From Pycnococcus provasolii (lineage: Eukaryota > Chlorophyta > Pseudoscourfieldiophyceae > Pseudoscourfieldiales), in contig CP150549.1 of NCBI GenBank assembly GCA_049487715.1, forward strand, positions 1,116,001-1,180,000: a DNA stretch of 64,000 nt, read 5' to 3'. The translations under genes were made by a program, and so were the position numbers. Within the stretch, counting starts at the first letter, position 1, and each line of letters opens with the position of its first letter. Of this stretch, positions 41,533 through 51,096 are shown in pieces. The notes below the pieces were generated by a model that searched no databases, had not been told where the DNA came from, and worked only from the letters and a program-made list of their open reading frames with translations.

Positions 41533-43770
41533 TTACAGTTCGTCTCGTTGGTTCGCTTCGTTGTCGCTCACTGGAACATGCGACGCGACGAACGTGACGC
41601 GCCGAGGACGCGCGCGTGTCTTGATATCGTAGTACCCAAGCTCCCTCATGTTGTCGACGTGCGCGTGCTGCTCGAACACGAGAATCTCGTTCGACCCCTC
41701 GTGGAGCAGTGCTGCGGGAACGAACAACGTCGACAAAGGACCCTCCTCAGAGTAGCGCCCAAGGGCAAATCCGTTGACGAAAACCACGCCGCGACGCCAG
41801 CGCGACATGTTGAGGTACGTATCTCCAATCACGTCGCCCTCAGGGATATGCATCGATCCTCTGTAGAACGCGGGCACACCTTGCCCACCTTCCGGCAGCT
41901 CGGGCGTCGACTTGTGATTTGACGACTCCTCGCCCTCCACCGTCCAGCACGACGAGTCCTTCAGAGACGAAACGAAACCGCCGTCAATCTCGAAGGGAAT
42001 CGTTGTCACGTTCCGGATCGTGCGACGATGCAACTTAATGTACTGCGAGATGCCCTTCGACTCGTGCATTCCACGTCCCATGTTCACACGACCGCGATTC
42101 TCGACGAACAGCTCGAGCTTGCCGCCACCATGCGGAACGTGCAGTGAAAGCTGCAGCCGACTCGTCGCACGACCAGTCGACCGATCGACTCCGTCCTTGC
42201 GATGCACCGTTCGGCCGATGGTTCGGTCGTCGGGCGCTCTGACCCTGTGGCTTAATTCCACCTCCTGCTCTGCCGTCACGCCTCCATTCTGCAGCATGTG
42301 GGTGTGAAGTGGCGAGGTGTCGAAACTACCAGTGACGTTCGAGCCAAGCACCCACATTTGCATCCGGTCGCGCATGTCCGCCACCTCCAAAATTCCCTTC
42401 TTCGACTCCGGAACAACCACGCGGTACAACGTCCAGCCGTACCGCTGCCCGATCGCCTCCTGCGTGAGCGGCGCCTTGCCATTCGTTCCGCGCGGCCACA
42501 CCGACGGGCAATCGAGCAGACTTAGCCTGCCGTCAACCACCACGCTGCCGTACGCACGAACAGGAATGCCACCACTCGATTCCGCAGTTGACGGCGGCGG
42601 CGGAGGCTCACCGTCATCACGTATCAGCGCAGCGATCGCGTCAAACTTCGCCGTGCGCCTGCGAGCGCTCTCGTCGAGCGGCGCGTCGTAGTCGTAGCTT
42701 GTGGTCGTGGGGTAATACGATCTGAAGTAGTTCGCCCCGCTCGTCAGGCCGAAGTTCGTGCCGCCCATGAACATGTACAGGTTGAACGACACGCCCTTCG
42801 ACATCAGGTGGCGCATGGGGCTAAGCAGTGCCGTGTGCGGGACCACGTGGTGGCGCTCTCCCCAGTGGTCGAACCAGCCCACCCAAAGTTCCGCAACCAT
42901 CTTCGGCACGTCAGCGCTTTGCACGGCATCGAGCACGGCGAGGCAATCCTCCGCCGTCGCTTGTGTGACGTGCGGCCCGAAGTTGACAGTTCGGATCACA
43001 CCCTTGGACGCATCTTGGAAACCACCCGCTATCTGCTGCTCGACGCTCGCGCCGTCGCTCGTGAAGAGCAGCACGTCGACGGCGTAGTCGTCGACGAGCA
43101 TGCGCCTCAACGTCTCTAGGTATGCCTGCCCGTCCGGGTTGGGCGTTCCGTCTTCGCGCAGCGCGCCTGCGTGGTTTCCATACTCGTTCTCCACCTGCAC
43201 GGCGATGATCGGCCCGCCACGCGTCGAGAGGCGCGGAACGACGTACTTTGGCACGAGCTCGTCCCAGAACGTCCTTACAGCTTGCAGAAACGCACCGTGC
43301 GTGGACCTGAGACGCATGGTATCGTCAGAGAGAAGCCAGCTAGGTAATCCTCCGAGGTCCACCTCCGCGCACACGTACGGCCCGACGCGCAGCATGACGT
43401 GCAAGCCGTGCGTGGCAGCGGTGTCGAGGAACTTGCCTAGGTTGAGCAGCGGCCCATCGAAGTCGAACGTTGCGTTAGAGGTTGGCTGGTGCATGAACCA
43501 CGGCACGTACGTGTCAATGGTGTTGAGTCCCATCGCCTTAGCCGCCTCGAATACTGCGTCATACTTGGTTTCGTGCACGCGCCAGTAGTGCACGCTCCCC
43601 GACTTGACTTGCAGTTGTTTGTTGTCGAGCACGAACTTCCCAGCGTTGTACGTGAGTCTGCGAGGTCGTTCGTCCGCGGCCAAAGCTGCGATCGGTTCCC
43701 AATACAAAGAATACGCGAGCACAGCGATGAAGACGAAGCGCCGCCACACGCACGAAGAAGCGCACATCAT
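41533..43770 (-). CDS. GH35 beta-galactosidase, secreted
   Basis: The ATG at 43770 gives 745 residues with a signal peptide (CVWRRFVFIAVLAYSLYW). The TIM-barrel domain carries GSVHYWRVHETKYDAVFEAA, the acid/base Glu in VQVENEYGN (about residue 196) and the nucleophile Glu in MVAELWVGWFDHWG (about 294), plus FMGGTNFGLTSGAN. Jelly-roll beta domains follow, including GVVFVNGFALGRY. GH35 enzymes trim terminal beta-galactose from wall or scale polysaccharides and glycoproteins. Location is lysosome/vacuole or outside. The stop is part of TGTAA. Confidence 0.92.
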   Translation of the reverse strand: MMCASSCVWRRFVFIAVLAYSLYWEPIAALAADERPRRLTYNAGKFVLDNKQLQVKSGSVHYWRVHETKYDAVFEAAKAMGLNTIDTYVPWFMHQPTSNATFDFDGPLLNLGKFLDTAATHGLHVMLRVGPYVCAEVDLGGLPSWLLSDDTMRLRSTHGAFLQAVRTFWDELVPKYVVPRLSTRGGPIIAVQVENEYGNHAGALREDGTPNPDGQAYLETLRRMLVDDYAVDVLLFTSDGASVEQQIAGGFQDASKGVIRTVNFGPHVTQATAEDCLAVLDAVQSADVPKMVAELWVGWFDHWGERHHVVPHTALLSPMRHLMSKGVSFNLYMFMGGTNFGLTSGANYFRSYYPTTTSYDYDAPLDESARRRTAKFDAIAALIRDDGEPPPPPSTAESSGGIPVRAYGSVVVDGRLSLLDCPSVWPRGTNGKAPLTQEAIGQRYGWTLYRVVVPESKKGILEVADMRDRMQMWVLGSNVTGSFDTSPLHTHMLQNGGVTAEQEVELSHRVRAPDDRTIGRTVHRKDGVDRSTGRATSRLQLSLHVPHGGGKLELFVENRGRVNMGRGMHESKGISQYIKLHRRTIRNVTTIPFEIDGGFVSSLKDSSCWTVEGEESSNHKSTPELPEGGQGVPAFYRGSMHIPEGDVIGDTYLNMSRWRRGVVFVNGFALGRYSEEGPLSTLFVPAALLHEGSNEILVFEQHAHVDNMRELGYYDIKTRARPRRVTFVASHVPVSDNEANQRDEL

Positions 43771-44451
43771 TATCGTCGCGCCAATAAGCAGAGGCCGAGA
43801 GCCGATCGGAGAGCCTGGAGGGAACACGAACACGAGCACGAAGAACGAGCAAGACGAAAACGTGTGCAAGGCTGTATCCCTTCTTTCCCCCTTAACCAAC
43901 GAGCGTGGAATGTGGAATGCGGCCTTGTCCTTATTGTATGGCACGTGCTCGCAGGTGGGAAGTCGGAAGGAGGGACCCGTCGGAGGGGAAGGAGCCGCCC
44001 TTCAGACCTTGCACCTTCCCTTCCCGGATGGTACCCGGTCTGCCGGTAGGTTGGGGAGGCTGGCCGTATCCCCTATTGCCTTATTGCCTAGGCGTCTGGT
44101 CGGTAATAAGGCCCCAACACCGCAGGCCGCAGCTGTGCCTGATGAGAGCTCCTCTCTTCCCTGGGCCCTGGGGAGGAGACCGATCTCGCATCTCGCCATC
44201 CGCATTCTCACCCACTCGCGAAGTAACCATCCGCCCGTTCCACAGTGCCTCCTCGTCTTCGGTTCGGCGGCGTCTTCGTCTTCGTGGTGGTGTTGATAAT
44301 ATCACTTCACATCACGTAGTATCCGTATCTGCTCTCCTTGGAGTCTTGTGTGTTCTTATACCTTAAGGTAGTCTCTCCTCGTAGATACCCGCCTCTCTGT
44401 TGGTTTCTACTCTGCTCCTCTTATCGTCGTATCTTTCAGCTTTCAGATAAT
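43771..44451. other. Divergent intergenic region
   Basis: 681 bp between the GH35 and Sec14 genes; contains CTTACCTTAAGG-like words and CTCTC patches but no supported ORF or telomere-type array. Confidence 0.4.
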
Positions 44452-45288
44452 ATGCCGCCGCCAATACCGCCCGACTCTGAGCAGGTGACCGACATGGCGG
44501 CGCGCGTCGACAAGGCGTACACCGAGGGGGAGGCGGTGTGGGGCGTGCCGCTGCACTCGTCGGGCGGAGACAAACGAACAAGAACTCTGCTCGCCAAGTT
44601 CGTGACGGCGAGGGTGGGGAACGTTGACGAGGCGATGGAGATGCTCGCCAAGACGATCGCATGGCGCAAGAGCAAGCGGCTGGACGAGCCTGGCGTCGTC
44701 GACAAGTTCTACGAAAGCGGAAAAGACGACTACCACACTATCTGCTACTACCACGGCGTGGACAAGGACGGACACCCCGTCTGCTACAACCGATACTGCA
44801 CGCTCCGCGAAGCGCCGGTGGCCACCAAGGGAACGGAGGACGAGGTGGAGCGCTTCTTGCACTGGCGCATATCCGCCATGGAGCGGGGAATACGCGAGCT
44901 CGACCTTGACCCAGATAGCACACGGCCGAAGCAGATCATGCTCGTGCACGACTTGAGCGGCGCGGAGAGCCTGATGACGAGCCCGACGCTGCTGCGCCAC
45001 TTACCAACGGTTATGGGAACGCTCAACGAGAACTACCCGGAGTTCACGTGCCGGTCAGTCTTCATAAACTGCTCTCTCCTCGCGCAGGGCGTCTTCTCAA
45101 TCATCAACAGGCTCGTGTCGCAGCGGCAGCGAGACAAGTTTGTCACAGGAGGTTCGGGAAACGACGCGTTGCTAACATTCGTGGACACGGCGCAGCTTCC
45201 CGCTCTGTACGGCGGCCCCGAGCCTCCCATCTCCACTGACGGCGGCAGCGAGACGGAGGCTGTCGCGGCGGCACCCGCGGCGCCATGA
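44452..45288 (+). CDS. Sec14/CRAL-TRIO lipid-transfer protein
   Basis: ATG at 44452, 278 residues. A short CRAL-TRIO N-terminal helical region (RTLLAKFVTARVGNVDEAME, TIAWRKSKRLDEP) precedes the lipid-binding domain with YYHGVDKDGHPVCYNRYCTL, QIMLVHDLSGAE, YPEFTCRSVFINCSLLAQGV and LPALYGG. Such proteins carry phosphatidylinositol/phosphatidylcholine or tocopherol-like lipids between membranes and tune phosphoinositide levels. No GOLD domain, so it is not a patellin. The C-terminal Ala/Pro tail is disordered. Confidence 0.85.
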   Translation: MPPPIPPDSEQVTDMAARVDKAYTEGEAVWGVPLHSSGGDKRTRTLLAKFVTARVGNVDEAMEMLAKTIAWRKSKRLDEPGVVDKFYESGKDDYHTICYYHGVDKDGHPVCYNRYCTLREAPVATKGTEDEVERFLHWRISAMERGIRELDLDPDSTRPKQIMLVHDLSGAESLMTSPTLLRHLPTVMGTLNENYPEFTCRSVFINCSLLAQGVFSIINRLVSQRQRDKFVTGGSGNDALLTFVDTAQLPALYGGPEPPISTDGGSETEAVAAAPAAP

Positions 45289-45577
45289 CAGATCGATACT
45301 TGGCGAGAGGCGGAAAAAAAAAGTGAAGAGGAACAGCCAATTTCGGCTCCTCGCTCCTCTTCACGTCGTAGTGTATCGTCTCATAACTTCTAGTTTTCTT
45401 TTCCCATCAGAGTATTTGAGTAATAGTGATTATCCTTAAAAAATTCTTAACACAGTAGAAACTAAAGCGCGCGGCGGCGCTCACAACGAAAACAGCCAAC
45501 ACGCTTCTCTGACAATTTGTGGTGGTGGTGATATTTTGGGTTGGTTTACAATCTTATCTTTCGTCGTGGCACATCAC

Positions 45578-47758
45578 TTAGCCCTGGTACAGTGGATTCT
45601 TCTTTTTGGGAACGGCCGACGACGGCTCGTCGTCATCTAACGCCTCGCCGAACGGGTTGCCACCGCCACCACCACCGCCATCGCCACCACTTTCCAAGGC
45701 TGCACCACTCGTCGATGCCTTTTGAGGCGAGAAGAAGGCTTGCGCCTTCTTCTTCACATCAGTCGGCACGAGGTCATTGATCTCCGTCCAAACGATAGGA
45801 AGAGATGCCGCTCGATTGCGCTTTTCATTCGCAAACTCCGTGGCGTACTGCTTGTACTCGTTCGAAAGGAGACCTGGGCTGTATGCTACCGAGAAGCGAC
45901 TCTGCGGCGCAAATCTTTCATCGAATTCGTGAAGCAGCGCTTCGGGAACTACCGGCTTGAACATGTTTCCTAAATTCCCTGCACGGAAACCCACCTCTGG
46001 AACGGCAAGAACGTACTGAAGCAGTCCGCTCGCCCTGCGTCCCTTTCCGCCGTGCATCGGTGAGCTGGGAAAGCCAGCAAGGCCAAGGCTCGCACGCTTC
46101 TCGCTAACGCGCCTTGTGTCAGGGTCGTCAGATTCCATCTCCGCGCCATCCTCGATCATTTTGTCTTTCAGATGGTGGAAACCGAGAAGCGCGGTAAACC
46201 ATGCCAGGATGACAAAGGCGAGTGCTAGTATGGAGGACAGAAGGACGAAACGAAATCCAACACGCAGGTTGTACGCCTCAGCCACCATACCACAGACAAC
46301 GGGCGCCATGCCATAGCCGATGAGATTGTAGAACAGCATCGCGCAAGCGGAAGCGAGCGGGCGAGTATGAGGCGGAACGGAGCTGACAGAAATGCCGGTG
46401 GCTGTGGGAAGTAGCGCGCCGCCGAAAAAGAGGATGAACCAGATGCACGTGATGCAGACAGCGAACACCTTGATTGTCGCCGCGAAGATGCTGAAGATGA
46501 CGGCGCATATGCCAAAAAGGACGCAGACACCCAGCGCATTGCATAGTGCGCGCGCGGAATCGCGATACCCTCCGATGTAGTCGATGAACGTGCCTCCGAA
46601 GATCAAGCCGGCGACGGGCCCTGTGACGGCGCACAATGAGAACATTACGGTGACTATCGCCTGTTTCGCCTTCAGCACCGTAACCATGTAGTCTGTGACC
46701 CAGAACTGTATGCCGGTGACAACAAAATAGAGGATCGAGATTGTGAGCGTTAGCCAGATGTACAGATAGCACCTGCTGAGCTCGCCTAGCTGGGACATGA
46801 TGGTGTCCTCCGGAACGTCGTCGTCGTCGTCGTCGCCGCCGCCGCCCGAGCTCTTATTATCGCCGTTCTGCTTTGCGTCCGATCCCGGCCCGGTGTTCAC
46901 GTAGGTGCCACGAATGAAGAGCAGCACCATACCTGGAATGATGATAAACCACGCCTGCACACACAAACACCACCTCCACGAGTATTGCCCGGGTACCGCG
47001 CCGCTGACAGCATAACCGAGCACGATTCCGATGGACGCGCTGCCCTGCAGCGCGCTGATCCACTTCGTCTTACTTTCCGGCGGCGCATACTCGTCCACCC
47101 ATACAGGGCCGTAGATGATGCAAGGTGCCTGCGTGAATCCAATGAGCGCCCGACTCACAAAGAGAAAGTCAGCCTCTGGCGCGAGAGCGAAGAGCAACGT
47201 GGCAATTGCGTTTGACAGAACTGCGGCCACGAGCACGCGGCGCTGGCTCTGTGTTCTCGTGAGCACGTATCCTGAGATGGGGCAAGCGAGCGTTTGTCCG
47301 AGGTACACGAGCGAACCTAGAAGACCCCCTTCTGTGAAGTCAAGCCTGAACGCCATTCTAATTTTCATGAGCGAGGCGGGCACGACTCCCGCGTCAAAGT
47401 TGACAAGTAAGGTGAGCAAGACTAGGCAGAGAAAGAACGCGCGAATTCCTTCCGCAGGCGGCATTTCCTTTTCGCTCTGCTGCGCCCGCGTTGGCGGCGT
47501 CGAAGGGTCGCCAAAGTTTGTTGGCGTGTTTGTGGTAGAGAGCGGCACTTCTGCCATTGCAGGCGTCGGCGTCGTCGGCGTGCCTTCTTGCGCCTTTTCC
47601 CAAGTCACGTCAAGTTCCGTTGCAAGAGTCGCCTTGTTATCTTCAAGGTCGTTCTTGCCGCCGCTGGTATTTCTGTACGCGGGGTTGGACGTGACGGACC
47701 AAGTCAAGTTATCCGCGGAGTGCACCGCCTTGGGGCTCCAGTCCAAGGAGGAGGACAT
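45578..47758 (-). CDS. Major facilitator transporter, Spinster-like
   Basis: ATG at 47758, 726 residues. The transporter core spans about residues 105-530 with 12 likely helices; FTEGGLLGSLVYLGQTLACP, a loop 2/3 motif near RTQSQRRVLVAA and FVSRALIGFTQAPCIIYGPV fit the MFS and most resemble Spinster-type (SPNS) sphingolipid/lysolipid carriers. A central loop carries a Gly/Asp run (46807-46842). The long C-terminal tail (~180 residues) is cytosolic and polar with a Gly/Asn segment. The substrate is inferred only by resemblance. A minus-strand TGTAA lies at 45546-45550. Confidence 0.78.
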   Translation of the reverse strand: MSSSLDWSPKAVHSADNLTWSVTSNPAYRNTSGGKNDLEDNKATLATELDVTWEKAQEGTPTTPTPAMAEVPLSTTNTPTNFGDPSTPPTRAQQSEKEMPPAEGIRAFFLCLVLLTLLVNFDAGVVPASLMKIRMAFRLDFTEGGLLGSLVYLGQTLACPISGYVLTRTQSQRRVLVAAVLSNAIATLLFALAPEADFLFVSRALIGFTQAPCIIYGPVWVDEYAPPESKTKWISALQGSASIGIVLGYAVSGAVPGQYSWRWCLCVQAWFIIIPGMVLLFIRGTYVNTGPGSDAKQNGDNKSSGGGGDDDDDDVPEDTIMSQLGELSRCYLYIWLTLTISILYFVVTGIQFWVTDYMVTVLKAKQAIVTVMFSLCAVTGPVAGLIFGGTFIDYIGGYRDSARALCNALGVCVLFGICAVIFSIFAATIKVFAVCITCIWFILFFGGALLPTATGISVSSVPPHTRPLASACAMLFYNLIGYGMAPVVCGMVAEAYNLRVGFRFVLLSSILALAFVILAWFTALLGFHHLKDKMIEDGAEMESDDPDTRRVSEKRASLGLAGFPSSPMHGGKGRRASGLLQYVLAVPEVGFRAGNLGNMFKPVVPEALLHEFDERFAPQSRFSVAYSPGLLSNEYKQYATEFANEKRNRAASLPIVWTEINDLVPTDVKKKAQAFFSPQKASTSGAALESGGDGGGGGGGNPFGEALDDDEPSSAVPKKKNPLYQG

Positions 47759-48090
47759 GAGGTGTTAAGGCGAGTTGCCACTACTGCACCGGGTATATAA
47801 AGATGGGCAAGGGAAGGACTAACACGAGAGGTGGCTTAAGGGACGGGACGGGACGGGGAAGGGTTGAAGGAAGGGGGTTGGGTGGGACCAGTAGTACACT
47901 ACTACTTGTTGGCAGCGGGGAAAAAGACGAATGGTCGTCGATCATAACCTTACCGTAAGAATACGCCTTTCTTTCTTTTTCTTTTTCTTTCTTGCTCTTG
48001 GACATTGGAGGGGTGCCACCACCACCACCGCGGTAACTTACTAGTTATGTAGTCTATCGTTGCAGGAAACAACAACAGGAGAAAGAATCC

Positions 48091-48171
48091 TTTTTCCAAA
48101 AAAAAAAATAAAAAAAATTTTAAAAAAATTTTGAAAAAAACAAAAAAAAAATAGGTTTTTTTTTATAAAAA

Positions 48172-48212
<41 letters not shown>

Positions 48213-48240
48213 TTTATATGTTTGTTTTTTTTTTTTTAGT
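48091..48240. repeat. AT-homopolymer block
   Basis: About 150 bp made nearly only of alternating poly-A and poly-T runs (longest T run about 30, at ~48173-48198). It stands out sharply from the ~58% GC surroundings and may be mis-assembled. Confidence 0.8.
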
Positions 48241-48380
48241 CCATGCACACAAGCGAACTACTGGACTGGACTGGAGACGACGCGCGCGGGATGACTTTAT
48301 GTATGAGTTAACAAACCAGCATGCAAAAAAAACAAGCATCTTCGTTTGGGGGTTTGGCTCATCTTTCTTCTCGGCTCTTC

Positions 48381-48416
48381 GGGGTTAGGGTTAGGGTTAC
48401 GGTTAGGGTTACGGTT
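48381..48416. repeat. Interstitial TTAGGG repeat with TTACGG variants
   Basis: Units GGGTTAGGGTTAGGGTTACG followed by another GTTAGGG and GTTACGG, about 90 bp upstream of the SUV3 ATG, in a divergent gap. Confidence 0.85.
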
Positions 48417-48503
48417 CCCCGTTCCTCTTCCCGTTCCTGGTTCCTTTGTGGTTGGTCTTTCCCCTCTAGGTTGGTAGCAGTCTAGTGATAGTTCTTGTTG
48501 TTC

Positions 48504-50852
48504 ATGGCGCGCCGCCTTGGGTGGTGTTTGCCATGGCGGCGTGGTACGCTTGATCTGTCAGATGCGCCCAAAGTCTTGAGGTGGGGGGGTGGGGGTGGTT
48601 CTTCTCCTTGCTCTTTCTCGGTGCGAGGAGTTTCCTCAGGGGACGCTGGCAGTAACACGAGTCCCAACAACGATGCGACGCACGAGCTCTTTGGAGGAAG
48701 AACGAACTCGCTTGGCTCTTCAATGGGGAACGGTGTGAGGAAGAAGAACGTGGCTGTCGTAAGATGGTCCTCGTCTGACAACGCACAAGTCAGCGTGCGC
48801 CCAATGGCGTCGTTTGCCGCATCCGCCGCAGAAAGGGAAGGTAAGCAGGCAACGACCGCTTACGATTCGTCGGCGGCGGAGAAGACTCTCGCCGGCGTGT
48901 TTGACGAACTGCAAGCTGCAAGCATGACAGACTCTGGTCACGCAGACTCTCGAGGATCGCGAGACAAGGACGAGAGGCACGAACGTGCCGTGCGAAAGCT
49001 CTTGAACAAATTCTGCTCCGGACCAGACGCAATACGGGAAGGACGCAGGCTAGGCTTAGCAGACAAGGACTTTGTGCGCGTCGCCGCCTCGTTCGGCCGG
49101 TGGTTTGCCCAGAGGTATCCCGCGTCGAAAACGCTCGCCTCGTTTTCGTTCAGCACCAGCGTGGTCGCCAACCCCAACACGACGCACCTGCAACTGCTCG
49201 TGCCTCTGTTCACGCAGTACGTGAAGGTGCACCACGCCGACTTGCTGTCGTCCAGCGACACGGAGGGCACGGCAGCTGGAGCAGCTCTCGTCGCGCCGCA
49301 CGAATGGTACCCGGTAGCGCGCGCGATACGCCGCCGCATCATCTACCACGCCGGTCCCACGAACAGCGGCAAGACGTACCGTGCACTCGAGGCGCTCAAG
49401 GCTGCCCCCTCTGGAGTATTCTGCGGACCACTCCGTCTGCTCGCCATGGAGGTTTGGGATAAGCTCAACCTCGCCGGCTGCCCGTGTACGCTGCTGACTG
49501 GCCAAGAGGTGAAGCGCATCCCGAGCGCGCGCCATGTGGCGTGCACGGTTGAGATGGTCAACACGGACAAGGTGGTGGACGTCGCGGTGATTGACGAGGT
49601 GCAGCTGCTTGGCGACGAAGGCCGAGGTTGGGCGTGGACGCGTGCCTTGCTGGGTTTGCCCGCACGTGAAATTCACCTGTGCGGCGACCCAAGCGCGCTC
49701 GGTGTTGTTCAGCGGCTTTGCGAGATAACAGGCGATGATCTGCAGGTGATGCAATACGAGCGGCAGACGCCTCTCGCTGTCGCGAAGAAAAGTCTCGAGT
49801 GTGACTGGTCAAACGTGCAGCCTGGTGACTGCGTCGTCGCCTTCTCTCGGCGGATGATCTTTGAGATCAAGAACAAGGTGGAGGAAAAGCTTGGGCCGAA
49901 CACATGTGCGGTGATCTACGGAAGCCTGCCGCCGGAGGTGAGGCGAGAGCAGAGCCGCTTGTTCAACGACCCGAATTCAGGATACGACGTGCTCGTCGCG
50001 TCCGACGCGGTGGGGATGGGTCTCAATTTGGGCATACGCCGAGTCGTCTTCCACTCGCTGCGAAAATTTGACGGCGAGAAGATGATCACGGCACCCGCTC
50101 CACACGTTCGGCAGATTGCCGGTCGCGCAGGTAGGCGAGGGACAACGTACGAGAAGGGCGAGGTGCTCACATTCGATCCATCGGACATGGAAGGACTGGC
50201 GGCTGCACTCGTGGCACCCGTTGAAAAGCTCACACACGTTGGACTTCAGCCCAGGATCGAGCAGCTCGAAGAGTTCGAGAGCATTTTGAAGGTGCGAGCG
50301 CTTCGGGAGGACTCGGAAGCGGAGGAGGAGGTGAAGGCAAACGTGACAACGAAAATATCTGACCCGCCAACATATGCTGATGTGCTGAGCGCATTTTTCG
50401 AGGCTGTCTCCGCCGACAGCGGATATGCAATCTGCTCCATGCGTGCAGAGCTCATGCTTGCGCGCATGCTCGAGCGCGTGCCACGCGGATCGCTGCAGCT
50501 TCGCGACTATTTTTACTTATGCTCAAGCCCACTGAACATGAGAGAGCCTTGTCATCTTGGTGCTCTACTGTCATATGCATCGCAAATGGCGCGCGGCGAG
50601 CCGGTGATGCCTGGCCTTTCGATGCCCCCGCAAGGGTGGGCACCACGCACCGAGTCGGACTTGATGAAACTCGAGCTGCTTCACAAGCAGATTGGAATCT
50701 ACATGTGGCTCAGCGGGCGCTTTGGAGACGACAAATTTCCACGTCGTGAGGAGTGCGACGAGACAGCCAGCAGAGTTGCGGAGCTAATGAATGACGCCAT
50801 CAAGAGCAGTGGTCGGCTACGCGCTCATCATCGACCAGCCAGCCGCGGTTAA
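48504..50852 (+). CDS. SUV3: SUV3-type ATP-dependent RNA helicase
   Basis: ATG at 48504, 782 residues. The Arg-rich N terminus (MARRLGWCLPWRRGT) suits a mitochondrial presequence. Helicase motifs: I (GPTNSGKTY), II (VIDEVQLLGD), III and the C-terminal lobe with VASDAVGMGLNLGIRRVVF and QIAGRAGRRG, the last two diagnostic of SUV3. The SUV3 C-terminal helices follow (ICSMRAELMLARMLERVPRG, LQLRDYFYLCSSPLN). The enzyme unwinds RNA for the mitochondrial degradosome. A copy of the dispersed 3'-end repeat starts 10 nt after the stop. Confidence 0.92.
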   Translation: MARRLGWCLPWRRGTLDLSDAPKVLRWGGGGGSSPCSFSVRGVSSGDAGSNTSPNNDATHELFGGRTNSLGSSMGNGVRKKNVAVVRWSSSDNAQVSVRPMASFAASAAEREGKQATTAYDSSAAEKTLAGVFDELQAASMTDSGHADSRGSRDKDERHERAVRKLLNKFCSGPDAIREGRRLGLADKDFVRVAASFGRWFAQRYPASKTLASFSFSTSVVANPNTTHLQLLVPLFTQYVKVHHADLLSSSDTEGTAAGAALVAPHEWYPVARAIRRRIIYHAGPTNSGKTYRALEALKAAPSGVFCGPLRLLAMEVWDKLNLAGCPCTLLTGQEVKRIPSARHVACTVEMVNTDKVVDVAVIDEVQLLGDEGRGWAWTRALLGLPAREIHLCGDPSALGVVQRLCEITGDDLQVMQYERQTPLAVAKKSLECDWSNVQPGDCVVAFSRRMIFEIKNKVEEKLGPNTCAVIYGSLPPEVRREQSRLFNDPNSGYDVLVASDAVGMGLNLGIRRVVFHSLRKFDGEKMITAPAPHVRQIAGRAGRRGTTYEKGEVLTFDPSDMEGLAAALVAPVEKLTHVGLQPRIEQLEEFESILKVRALREDSEAEEEVKANVTTKISDPPTYADVLSAFFEAVSADSGYAICSMRAELMLARMLERVPRGSLQLRDYFYLCSSPLNMREPCHLGALLSYASQMARGEPVMPGLSMPPQGWAPRTESDLMKLELLHKQIGIYMWLSGRFGDDKFPRREECDETASRVAELMNDAIKSSGRLRAHHRPASRG

Positions 50853-50861
50853 AAATCTAAG

Positions 50862-50920
50862 TTCGCTCATCCAGTAATGGAATGTACTTTACTTTGTTCA
50901 CCTGTCGTCGTCCACTCACA
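50862..50920 (+). repeat. Dispersed 3'-end repeat, copy C (behind SUV3)
   Basis: Begins TTCGCTCATCCAGTAATGGA and continues with ACTTTGTTCACCTGTCGTCG and CCACTCACAC, aligning with the other copies despite changes. Confidence 0.65.
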
Positions 50921-51002
50921 CGTATCATCCGCCTCCACACGTCCGTCTCAATTTTTCTCAATAAAATAGGTACTCTAAATTTACATATTTAGTTCTAGTT
51001 GT

Positions 51003-51090
51003 TGCTCTCTCTCTCTCATTCTCTCATTCTCTCTCTCATTCTCTCATTCTCTCTCTCTCTCTCTCCCATTCTCTCTCTCAGTCTCTCTAA
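51003..51090. repeat. CT-rich microsatellite
   Basis: CTCTCT and CATTCTCT units between the convergent SUV3 and IQ-protein genes. Confidence 0.85.
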
Positions 51091-51096
51091 GAAAGT

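Larger units (their letters stand above)
47759..48503. other. Divergent region between MFS and SUV3 genes
   Basis: 745 bp; includes GGGAC/GGGAA repeats near 47836-47870, the AT homopolymer block and a telomere-type array. No ORF supported. Confidence 0.45.
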
